A stretch of 16,231 bases of DNA from Ruminococcaceae bacterium UBA794 (GTDB lineage: Bacteria; Bacillota; Clostridia; Oscillospirales; Ruminococcaceae). Positions 6,522 through 13,922 of this stretch are shown one piece after another. The stretch is from positions 1 through 16,231 of the forward strand of contig DBIU01000023.1 of the NCBI GenBank assembly GCA_002304735.1, given 5' to 3'. Position 1 is the stretch's first letter, and each line of letters begins with the position of its first letter. The translations under genes were made by a program, and so were the position numbers. Under the pieces are notes generated by a model that made no database searches, was not told the origin of the DNA, and saw only the letters and a program-made list of their open reading frames with translations.

Positions 6522-7098
6522 GAGTATTCTTTTGTGCGGTGTCGGCGGACAGGGTACGGTTCTCGCGTCAAAGCTGATTGCGGCTGCGTTTATGCAGAAC
6601 GGAGATGTCGTTCATTCCGCCGAAACTATCGGAATGGCGCAGCGCGGCGGTTCTGTCACAAGTCACGTCAGAATAGGCGAAAGCGCGTTTTCTCCGCTTA
6701 TTCCGAATGGCTGCGCGGATTTGATACTTGCGTTTGAGCCTGCCGAGGCGGTGAGAAATCTGCCGCTTCTCCGTGAAAACGGCGCTGTTATCGCAAACAG
6801 CGTTCCCGTGAAGCCTGTTACAGATATGAGCTATGACGGCGCGGAAGCTGTCGATTACCTTAAAAAGAACGTTAAAAACGCGATTATCGTTGATGCGGAG
6901 GAGATTTGCAGAGAATTTGGCTCGTCTAAATTCTTCAATATTGCAATCCTCGGAGTTGCGTGCGCTGCGGGAAAGCTTGGTCTTTCTCGCGAGCAAATTC
7001 TCGCTGAAATTGAAAAGCGCGTTCCCGAAAAATATCTTGAACAGAATATCAAGGCTTTCCAAAAAGGAGAGCGGATAGGAGAAAGCTATGAAGCTTAA
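6514..7098 (+). CDS. iorB: Indolepyruvate ferredoxin oxidoreductase, beta subunit
   Basis: A 194-aa partner of IorA, of the gamma-type 2-oxoacid:ferredoxin oxidoreductase domain that takes part in CoA binding. Family signatures are the glycine-rich GVGGQG (9-14) directly after the first beta strand and AQRGGSVTSHVRIG (42-55). The length is normal for IorB and there is no membrane segment. I start it at the ATG at 6514, with GGAGG (6501-6505) 8 bp upstream; the GTG at 6505 overlaps that site and is unlikely. The start lies inside the end of iorA (ATGAATAA, 8-bp overlap), which suggests translational coupling and a fixed subunit ratio. The 3' end overlaps paaK by 11 bp. Confidence 0.94.
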   Translation: MNKSILLCGVGGQGTVLASKLIAAAFMQNGDVVHSAETIGMAQRGGSVTSHVRIGESAFSPLIPNGCADLILAFEPAEAVRNLPLLRENGAVIANSVPVKPVTDMSYDGAEAVDYLKKNVKNAIIVDAEEICREFGSSKFFNIAILGVACAAGKLGLSREQILAEIEKRVPEKYLEQNIKAFQKGERIGESYEA

Positions 7099-8329
7099 TA
7101 ATACGCAGATTGAACAGGTTGACAGACAGATAAAGCGGCTGTTGAAGTCGGAGAGCTATTACGGCGAGAAGTATAAATCGCTTGGAATTGACGGAATAAA
7201 GTCGCAGGAGGACTTTCTGAAGCTTCCTTTTTCCGATAAAAACGACCTCAGAAACGCTTATCCTCTCGGAATAATGGCTTGCGACGAGAGCGAAATCGTG
7301 CGTATTCACTCGTCCTCGGGAACAACGGGACAGCCCGTTATTATCCCGTATACCGCCAAAGACGTCGACGATTGGGCGACTATGTTCGCGCGCTGTTATG
7401 AAATGGCGGGCATTACCAAAAACGACCGTATCCAGATTACTCCCGGATATGGACTTTGGACGGCTGGAATAGGCTTTCAGGCGGGCTGCGAGAGGCTTGG
7501 CGCAATGGCAATTCCTATGGGTCCCGGCAACACGGAAAAACAGCTCAAGATGATGGTTGACTTGAAGTCAACGGTTATCACGGCGACTTCTTCTTACGCG
7601 CTTATGCTCGGCGAGGAAGTGACGAAACGCGGCTTGAAGGACAAGATTTGTCTGAAAAAGGGAGTTATCGGCTCTGAGCGCTGGAGCGACGCTATGAGAG
7701 CGCGTATTCGCGACGAGCTTGGAATTGAGCTTTACGATATCTATGGACTTACGGAGATTTACGGTCCGGGAATTGGCATAAACTGCGATAAGGGAAGCGG
7801 AATACACTACTGGGACGACTATATTTATATTGAAATAATCGACCCCGTGACGGGCGAACCCGTTCCCGACGGCGAAGAAGGCGAGATTGTCATTACAACT
7901 CTCGTTAAGGAGGGCGCGCCGCTTATCAGATTTAGAACGCACGATTTGTCGAGAATTATTCCCGAAAAATGCCCTTGCGGAAGTAAATACCCGAGAATTG
8001 ACATTATCAGAGGAAGAAGCGACGATATGTTCAAGGTTCGCGGGGTGAATATGTTTCCCGCGCAGGTTGAGGAAATTCTGAGCAAGGTTGAGGGCGCTTC
8101 AAGCGAATACAGCATTACTATCGCCCGCGACGACGACAATAACAAGGACGTTATGCTGCTTACCGTCGAGGGCGACGGGGATTACAGCTTTGACGAAATG
8201 AAAGGTAATATCGTCGATTTATTTAAGTCAATGATTGGAATGACGCCGAAGGTGATTATTGTGCCTATCGGAACGCTTCCGAGAAGCGAAAAAAAAACCA
8301 AGCGCGTTACCGATTTGAGGGATAATTGA
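7088..8329 (+). CDS. paaK: Phenylacetate-CoA ligase family enzyme (AMP-forming)
   Basis: A 413-aa adenylate-forming enzyme: aryl acid + ATP + CoA gives aryl-acetyl-CoA + AMP + PPi. Visible motifs are the P-loop SSSGTTGQPVI (75-85), the A5 motif YGLTEIYGPG (219-228), FRTHDLS (282-288), CPCGSKYPRI (295-304), the hinge region GRSDDMFKVRGVNMFPAQVE (309-328), and PRSEKKTKR (398-406), in which K403 aligns with the usual catalytic lysine. The length is slightly below typical PaaK. The start ATG has AGGAGA 5 bp upstream and lies within the end of iorB. PaaK-like genes beside iorAB are a recurring arrangement in anaerobes, so the substrate is probably indoleacetate, phenylacetate or 4-hydroxyphenylacetate, not necessarily phenylacetate alone. 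Direction of use cannot be read from the sequence. Confidence 0.93.
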   Translation: MKLNNTQIEQVDRQIKRLLKSESYYGEKYKSLGIDGIKSQEDFLKLPFSDKNDLRNAYPLGIMACDESEIVRIHSSSGTTGQPVIIPYTAKDVDDWATMFARCYEMAGITKNDRIQITPGYGLWTAGIGFQAGCERLGAMAIPMGPGNTEKQLKMMVDLKSTVITATSSYALMLGEEVTKRGLKDKICLKKGVIGSERWSDAMRARIRDELGIELYDIYGLTEIYGPGIGINCDKGSGIHYWDDYIYIEIIDPVTGEPVPDGEEGEIVITTLVKEGAPLIRFRTHDLSRIIPEKCPCGSKYPRIDIIRGRSDDMFKVRGVNMFPAQVEEILSKVEGASSEYSITIARDDDNNKDVMLLTVEGDGDYSFDEMKGNIVDLFKSMIGMTPKVIIVPIGTLPRSEKKTKRVTDLRDN

Positions 8330-8330
8330 A

Positions 8331-8819
8331 ATGAGCGTTTTGATAAGAGAATTTAACCCTGACGACGTTCGTAAAGCTGCTGAAATATGGAACGAGATTG
8401 TCCGGGCGGGAAACGCTTTTCCGCAGATTGACGAGCTTGACGAAAAAACGGGCGAGGAGTTCTTCCAAAGTCAGTCTTATACGGGAGTTGCCGCTGACGA
8501 AAACGGCGAAATTGTCGGTTTGTACATTCTTCACCCGAATAACGTAGGGCGCTGCGGGCATATCTGCAACGCGAGTTACGCGGTTAAGAGCGGGCTTCGC
8601 GGCAAGCATATCGGAGAAGCGCTTGTCCGCGACTGCATTAAAACGGCGAAACGGCTCGGTTTCGGAATTTTGCAGTTTAACGCGGTTGTGCGCTCAAATA
8701 AGCCCGCGCTCGCTCTTTATGAGAAGCTCGGTTTTGTGAAGCTTGGCGTTATCCCGAAAGGCTTTTTGATGAAAGACGGAACTTATGAGGACATTATTCC
8801 GCATTACATTGAGCTGTAA
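8331..8819 (+). CDS. GNAT family N-acetyltransferase
   Basis: A 162-aa cytoplasmic single-domain GNAT protein that would transfer an acetyl group from acetyl-CoA to an unidentified amine. It begins with the typical first strand and helix (LIREFNPDDVRKAAEIWNEI, 4-23). The acetyl-CoA loop is LRGKHIGEAL (89-98), a variant of the R-x-x-G-x-G motif with His93 at the first Gly, and the C-terminal motif is NKPALALYEKLGF (123-135). The start ATG is 1 bp after the paaK stop, with GAGGGA 8 bp upstream, so it is the last gene of the ior operon. GNATs are often loosely placed in operons; acylation of an amino acid or aryl amine related to the pathway is only a guess. It ends upstream of the bidirectional terminator at 8911-8954. 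Confidence 0.9.
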   Translation: MSVLIREFNPDDVRKAAEIWNEIVRAGNAFPQIDELDEKTGEEFFQSQSYTGVAADENGEIVGLYILHPNNVGRCGHICNASYAVKSGLRGKHIGEALVRDCIKTAKRLGFGILQFNAVVRSNKPALALYEKLGFVKLGVIPKGFLMKDGTYEDIIPHYIEL

Positions 8820-8822
8820 AAA

Positions 8823-8849
8823 CAGCCCTCCGAGTTTTCGGCGGCGCTG
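8823..8849 (+). other. GC-rich hairpin just after the GNAT stop codon
   Basis: CAGC-CC-CCGA pairs with TCGG-GG-GCTG around a GTTT loop, with one T/C mismatch and one bulged C. It starts 4 nt after the stop codon. There is no T-run behind it (CCTTTAG), so it is not a standard intrinsic terminator. It may stabilise the 3' end of the mRNA. Confidence 0.45.
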
Positions 8850-8910
8850 CCTTTAGCAAATTATCGCATTTTCTGCAATTAAACAGCGATTACAAGATGT
8901 TTTTCCCATA

Positions 8911-8954
8911 AAAAAATCTCCCGATTATCCGAGCGAATAATCGGGGGATTTTTT
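8911..8954. terminator. Bidirectional intrinsic terminator between convergent operons
   Basis: CCCGATTAT (8920-8928) pairs with ATAATCGGG (8937-8945), and an outer arm AAAAAATC (8911-8918) pairs with GATTTTTT (8947-8954). On both strands the stem ends in a T-run, so it can stop transcription of the ior-paaK-GNAT operon from the left and of the addBA-propeller operon from the right. It lies 7 bp from the stop codon of the propeller gene. Confidence 0.94.
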
Positions 8955-8961
8955 GTTATAA

Positions 8962-10212
8962 TCAGATTTTCGGCTGATTAGCGCTGTGTTTTTTCACCCA
9001 AGCGCGGATTATCAAAACAAGCAAAACTATGATTGCAATTGTAATCAAAATCTTCAAAACAACCGCAATGTAATCCGTTTCGGGAGTGGTTATCGCCCAG
9101 ACTTGACCGAGATTATCGCGGAAGAACATTATTCCGCTGTCGGAAACCGTGATTTTGCCGTTCGTAAAGTCGATAATTTTCACGATTTCATTGACATCTC
9201 GCTCGCTGTCGGCGTCAAGAATACCGTAGAGATACCACTTTCCGCCGTCGCTTTCAACGGGCGCCGCCGTGTAAATTCGCAGACCGTTTCCGAGCGTTAT
9301 TACAGGCGCGCAGGCGTTTTTCATCTCGGTGTACTTCTTCGATATCTCCATATTCAGACCGTCGAGAATGAAAAATCCCTCCGTTGAGCCTACATAAAGC
9401 CTGTTGTCGGCTTCCGCGGGCGCCGTGAGAGCGCCGCCGACCTCGCATTTCATCAGAGAATCCGGCTCGGCTGTACCGTTGTCGGAGAGCCGCATTTTAT
9501 ACATAAAGCCGTCGTCGCCGCTCATAAAAATCGCGTATTTTCCCGCGTAAACATAGTTTATCTTCGCTCCGACAATGTTTTCGGCAAAATTCTTCTCTTT
9601 GATATTCAAGCAAACGAGCTTTTCTCCGCTTGAAAACACAACAAAATCCTTGAAAAGAGCAGGGGAGGACGGCTTGTTCTCGGATTTATATTCCGAAATA
9701 ACGCTGAAATTCTCATTCATATCAACGCAGAAAAACGAATAACCCGCTTCTGCTTTTGCGCCGAAGAAAATCATATTATCCGAAACGGCAGCGTCCGTTA
9801 CAATCTCGCCGAATTTCTTGAAATTCACAACGCTCATATCGTCTGTATTGATAACGCAAATTCCCGTGCGGGTCGGCTGGACGAGCTTGTTCCCGACAAT
9901 CGCGCCCTTACAGTCCGCAGAAACCTTTTCCTCAAGCTCAGCGGCAGCGACGATTTTTCCGTCCCTTTCGGACAGCTTTCTCACCTTATTAACGACAGGC
10001 AAATAAACAAATTCCCCTTTGCTTATCGGCACTCCCGACGGCGATGTTTCGCCGGTGTTCCAAATTATTTTCACATATTTTTTGTCATAGGGAGTTTTGG
10101 CGACGCTAACAACTTCGCTTTCTGCGGCGAAGCCCGCGTTTTCGGCAAAAGCCTGTGCCGAAAGCGTGAACATCATAATAACTGTAATGATTGCTGTAAA
10201 AATTTTTTTCAT
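8962..10212 (-). CDS. Secreted, membrane-anchored beta-propeller-like protein
   Basis: A 416-aa protein of unknown function. It has a Sec signal peptide (MKKIF, hydrophobic 5-18, likely cleavage AFA|EN after residue 23), a long extracellular part and one C-terminal membrane helix (about 382-405) followed by a short positive tail (WVKKHSANQPKI). The middle holds about seven recurring segments, each with a variable glycine-containing turn, a hydrophobic strand and a second strand, such as VSDNMIFFGAKAEAG, FKDFVVFSSGEKLVCL, DNRLYVGSTEGFFILDG and SDSGIMFFRDNLGQVWAI. This resembles PQQ-like or WD40-type propeller blades. No catalytic motif is visible. The ATG overlaps the addA stop as ATGA, and the best ribosome site (GGAGAA) is rather far away, so translation probably depends on coupling to addA. 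Possible roles are ligand sensing or cell-envelope scaffolding, which is inference only. Confidence 0.88.
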   Translation of the reverse strand: MKKIFTAIITVIMMFTLSAQAFAENAGFAAESEVVSVAKTPYDKKYVKIIWNTGETSPSGVPISKGEFVYLPVVNKVRKLSERDGKIVAAAELEEKVSADCKGAIVGNKLVQPTRTGICVINTDDMSVVNFKKFGEIVTDAAVSDNMIFFGAKAEAGYSFFCVDMNENFSVISEYKSENKPSSPALFKDFVVFSSGEKLVCLNIKEKNFAENIVGAKINYVYAGKYAIFMSGDDGFMYKMRLSDNGTAEPDSLMKCEVGGALTAPAEADNRLYVGSTEGFFILDGLNMEISKKYTEMKNACAPVITLGNGLRIYTAAPVESDGGKWYLYGILDADSERDVNEIVKIIDFTNGKITVSDSGIMFFRDNLGQVWAITTPETDYIAVVLKILITIAIIVLLVLIIRAWVKKHSANQPKI

Positions 10213-13200
10213 ATCTCAATACTTTCTCCGTTCGTAAATGAATATAAATATGTCCGCGAAACGCGCTTTCCCAACATTCTCGGAAGAATTTCAGCGTAAA
10301 TCGCAACCTGTCTTGCATAAGCGTCTTTTTCCGCGTTTATGTCGTAATCCGTTTTGTAGTCAACAACGACAAGCTCTCCGTTTTCCTCGAAGCACAGGTC
10401 AACGCGGCCTTGAATACCGAAAATTCCACGCAAATTCGAGTCGATTTTGCTTCCGTCAATCTCGTCGTAAAACGGAAATTCCCGCTCGATATGTTCGCTT
10501 TTAAGAACTCTTTCGCCGAGCGCACTTGTAAAAAATCCGATTATTTTTTCGGGATTAACGCACTCAAGCTCTTCCTCGGAAATTCTGCCCTCGTCGCACA
10601 GTCTGAAAAGCTCGGAGGAGACGCAGTCCGAAAGCTCTTTCGGCGCACAGTTTCGCACGGCGTCAAACGAAATACATTCCATACAGCGATGATATGCGTT
10701 TCCGATATCCGCGCCGCTTTTCCCGCCGGAAAGCGCAAAAGCGGGCTTTGTCAGCGTAAACGGAATTTGCGAAGTCCTGTGAGCAAGCTCTGTAACCGAA
10801 AATTTCGCTTGACGGCGCGTTTCATCAACGTTAGCGTAAGGCTTTGTGATTATATTTACAAGCTCGCGAACATCATTTTCGTCCGCCGAAACACATTCCT
10901 CGGTAAATTCCTCGTATTCCGGCGCTGCGGGCGCACTGTTTGCAATATGCAGCTTCAGCGGCAGTTTTGACGAGGTTTTTATCGTGCCGCTTTCGGAGGG
11001 AATTTCGCCGTCAAGCCGCCTGCAAAGTGAACTCAAAATCCAGCGAAAGGGTACGTTGCTGTCAAAAATTTCTTCGGGAATAAGCTCGTTTTCGCAAAGT
11101 CCGTTAATCGTCTTTTCCGAAAAGCTTCCGACCATTATGAGCTTTTCGCGCGCTCGCGTCATTGCTACATAAAGCAGTCGGAGTTCCTCGCCAATCGGCT
11201 TTCTGCGGTTGAGAATTTTCAGCGCCTGACCGCTGAACGTTTTTTCGCAGAAGTGGTTTTTTCGGTCAACATAATCCATTGAGAAGCAATAGTCCTGATT
11301 TATGAGGAATTTTCCCGAGTAATCGCTCGGATTAATCACGCTGTCAAGCTCTGCGAGAATACAAATCGGCGCTTCAAGTCCCTTGCTTGCGTGGAACGTC
11401 ATTATTCTGACGGAATTTGCCGCGTCCTCGGGTGCGGCAGCTTCTTCAATATCGCGGCTATTTTGAGCGGATTTTTCAAGAAATCTAAGAAAATCGCTCA
11501 GCGTTCCGCATTCTCTTGAAACAAAATCAGACGCTATTGTCTGAAATCGGCGAAGATTTGAGATGCGCTGACGGCTGTCGTCATAAGCGCTCACAATTGA
11601 GAACAAATCGGTAGTATCATAAAGTTTTGCCACTAAACTATCCGTGGAATTGTTGCTCATATAGTATCTGAAGCTCTCTAGCTCGTTCAGAAACGAAAGC
11701 GCTTTTTCGCTCACAGAACGCGTAATTCCGCGCTCGAAAAGAGCCTTTTCGGTTTCCGCAGCGAGCTTCAGAGCGCCGTTGCGAGCGGAAGAAAGCCTCT
11801 GTTCAAGCGGCTTTGTGCAGAACGTCAGACAGCCGAAAAGCGAGTATTTTTTTGTGCAGGCGGAAAGCTTTTTTACATCGTCGTCGGAAAGCGAATTTTG
11901 CGGAAAGCCGAGTATTCCGAGTTTAAGCTCCGCGATTTCTTCGGCTGAAAAACGATAAATCGGCGACATCAGCACATTGAGCATTTCCTCGTCGCGAAGC
12001 GGATTGTCGATTATTTTCAGCAGGTTTATTACAATCAAAATCTCCTCGGAAGCAAGAAAATTTCGTCCTTTCGGAGCAATGGAAGAAATTGAAAGCTCGG
12101 AAAGCGCGTCGCGATAATTCTTTATTTTGCCGTTTTTTCGCGTCAGAATAACGAAATCCGAGAAAGACGGACGAACTTTTTCGTTATTTTTAGTGATGTA
12201 AAAATCCTCATCTTCGAGCATTTCTTTAATCAGATTTGCCGTAAATCGAGCGTTTTTGAGGTCGTTATCGTCGTCGTTTTTTTCAAAGTCAAGCGCGTAA
12301 ATCTCGGCGTCAAAGTTTCGGTTGTCATCGGAGAAATCGGCGCCGTATTCAAGACCGTTTCCGTCGGCATAGTCAACGCCTCCGTATTCCTCGGTCATAA
12401 GTCCGCAAAACGCTGCGTTTACGACGTCAATAACCTGCTTTCTGCTTCGGAAATTTCGGTTAAGCGGAAGCGCGGTAAACCCGTCGGCGCCCTTACAGAG
12501 CCGCGCCATAATCATCGGATTGCCGCCGCGAAAAGCGTAAATCGACTGCTTTACGTCGCCGACATAAAATAGATTTCCCCGTCCGAGAAGTCGGAAAATC
12601 TCCGCTTGAACGTCGTTTGAGTCTTGAAATTCATCGACGATAATGCAGGAAAATCTCTGCGAAAGCTGACTGCGAAATTCATCGTCGCTTTGTAAACGTT
12701 CAAGAAGCAGAAGCTCGCAGTCGGAAAAATCAATGCAGCCCTGCGTCCGCTTAATTTCGGAATAGTAGGCAATATAGTGCTTTACAAGCCTTGAAAAGGT
12801 CCGCGCCGCGGTCTGCTGAACGGGGAGAGTAAGCTCCTCCTCTGATTTTGCAAAATTGAGGTCGAGAACCTTTGAATAGGCTTCCTGAAAGGATTTGCGG
12901 ACAGCGTTAAAGCGCTTTTTTGAAGCGTTTTGCGGGTCGGCACGGCTTACTTTCGACGAATTTTCGGGCGTCTTTTTCGCAGCGTCAAGAAGCGCTTCAA
13001 ACAGCTCCATAGTCGGATTTTGACTGAAATCGGCATAAAGATTATCAAGCTTATCAAGCCTGTTTTTATCATAGTCCGCCGCGTCAATCAGACTTTCAAG
13101 CACGGAAACTTTTTTTGAGCGCTTTTCCGCGCTGCCCTCGTCGTTAACGCCGTCCTCGTATTCGAGAAGATAATTGTCGTATTTTTCGCAGTATAACCGC

Positions 13201-13922
13201 ATTTTTTTTATCTGCCTGCCGATATAATCGACATAAACTCCGATGAATTTTTCTTCTAGCGAGTTCAGCGAGGAGTAGGTTTCTGCGGCTTCACCAAGCC
13301 ATTTCTCCGCATTGCCGCAGGACGATAATTTTTCCGCAGTCGAAACTACCGTGTCAAAAAGCGCGTTGTCATTTTCAAAGTTAAACGTGAAAAAAAGCGT
13401 ATCTCTATCTTCGGCGGTAAAACCGTTTTCAGCGTTTTCATCATAGAAATCACGCATTGTAAGCTGAATTGCGGACCACTGCATCGACGTTTTTTTCGTA
13501 TCGTCGGCAATTGAAAATGAAACGGGCAGGTCAAATTTCTGAAAATTCTCACGAATAATTTTCAGACAAAACGAGTTTATTGTTGAAATTGAAGCATTGC
13601 GTAAGTTAATAATCTGTTCGGAAAGGAACGCTTTTTTCTCGTTCGAGTCCTTGTCGTCCGATTTTGAAAGCTCGGAAATTCGCTTTTGGAGAGCGGAATT
13701 AAGCTTATCGCGCAGGCTTTTGGTTGCGTTGACGGTAAACGTCATAATCGCTAAAGCAGACGCGTTAATAGGATTTTCATAGTCGGAAATAAGCCTGATA
13801 ATTCGCTCGACAAGCAGCGTTGTTTTACCGCTTCCCGCGGCTGCTGTGACAACAGCTGGCTTGTTATACGGAAAAATCACCGCGGCTTTTTGTTCTTCGG
13901 TAAGCTTTAATCCGTCACTCAT
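10209..13922 (-). CDS. addA: ATP-dependent helicase/nuclease subunit A (AddA)
   Basis: A 1237-aa UvrD/Rep-type helicase with a RecB-like nuclease, subunit of the AddAB complex that resects double-strand breaks for RecA-dependent repair. Motifs in order: Walker A AAAGSGKTT (27-35), motif Ia MTFTVNAT (60-67), IDFSDCELL (397-405), DEAD-like box VDEFQDSN (429-436), motif III GDVKQSIYAFRGG (455-467), motif IV NRNFRS (488-493), motif V RIMTFHASKGLEAP (838-851) and motif VI YVAMTRARE (917-925). The C-terminal nuclease has GNAYHRC, then D1175 in GRVD, D1188 and K1190 in VDYKTD, and Q1205/Y1209 in QVAIY, so it should be active. The ATG at 13922 is preferred over the in-frame GTG at 13928 because AAGGAGAG lies about 7 bp before the ATG but is too close to the GTG. 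The start overlaps the end of addB by 8 bp. Confidence 0.96.
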   Translation of the reverse strand: MSDGLKLTEEQKAAVIFPYNKPAVVTAAAGSGKTTLLVERIIRLISDYENPINASALAIMTFTVNATKSLRDKLNSALQKRISELSKSDDKDSNEKKAFLSEQIINLRNASISTINSFCLKIIRENFQKFDLPVSFSIADDTKKTSMQWSAIQLTMRDFYDENAENGFTAEDRDTLFFTFNFENDNALFDTVVSTAEKLSSCGNAEKWLGEAAETYSSLNSLEEKFIGVYVDYIGRQIKKMRLYCEKYDNYLLEYEDGVNDEGSAEKRSKKVSVLESLIDAADYDKNRLDKLDNLYADFSQNPTMELFEALLDAAKKTPENSSKVSRADPQNASKKRFNAVRKSFQEAYSKVLDLNFAKSEEELTLPVQQTAARTFSRLVKHYIAYYSEIKRTQGCIDFSDCELLLLERLQSDDEFRSQLSQRFSCIIVDEFQDSNDVQAEIFRLLGRGNLFYVGDVKQSIYAFRGGNPMIMARLCKGADGFTALPLNRNFRSRKQVIDVVNAAFCGLMTEEYGGVDYADGNGLEYGADFSDDNRNFDAEIYALDFEKNDDDNDLKNARFTANLIKEMLEDEDFYITKNNEKVRPSFSDFVILTRKNGKIKNYRDALSELSISSIAPKGRNFLASEEILIVINLLKIIDNPLRDEEMLNVLMSPIYRFSAEEIAELKLGILGFPQNSLSDDDVKKLSACTKKYSLFGCLTFCTKPLEQRLSSARNGALKLAAETEKALFERGITRSVSEKALSFLNELESFRYYMSNNSTDSLVAKLYDTTDLFSIVSAYDDSRQRISNLRRFQTIASDFVSRECGTLSDFLRFLEKSAQNSRDIEEAAAPEDAANSVRIMTFHASKGLEAPICILAELDSVINPSDYSGKFLINQDYCFSMDYVDRKNHFCEKTFSGQALKILNRRKPIGEELRLLYVAMTRAREKLIMVGSFSEKTINGLCENELIPEEIFDSNVPFRWILSSLCRRLDGEIPSESGTIKTSSKLPLKLHIANSAPAAPEYEEFTEECVSADENDVRELVNIITKPYANVDETRRQAKFSVTELAHRTSQIPFTLTKPAFALSGGKSGADIGNAYHRCMECISFDAVRNCAPKELSDCVSSELFRLCDEGRISEEELECVNPEKIIGFFTSALGERVLKSEHIEREFPFYDEIDGSKIDSNLRGIFGIQGRVDLCFEENGELVVVDYKTDYDINAEKDAYARQVAIYAEILPRMLGKRVSRTYLYSFTNGESIEI

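Noticed and set aside
6116..6571. A 151-codon - strand frame over the iorA/iorB junction
   Set aside because: Both real genes are clear on the + strand; this frame mirrors the TPP-binding and ferredoxin regions of IorA and has no family features.
10410..10970. A 186-codon open frame on the + strand inside the addA nuclease region
   Set aside because: It is antisense to conserved AddA sequence, its composition is typical of a shadow frame, and no promoter or ribosome site supports it.
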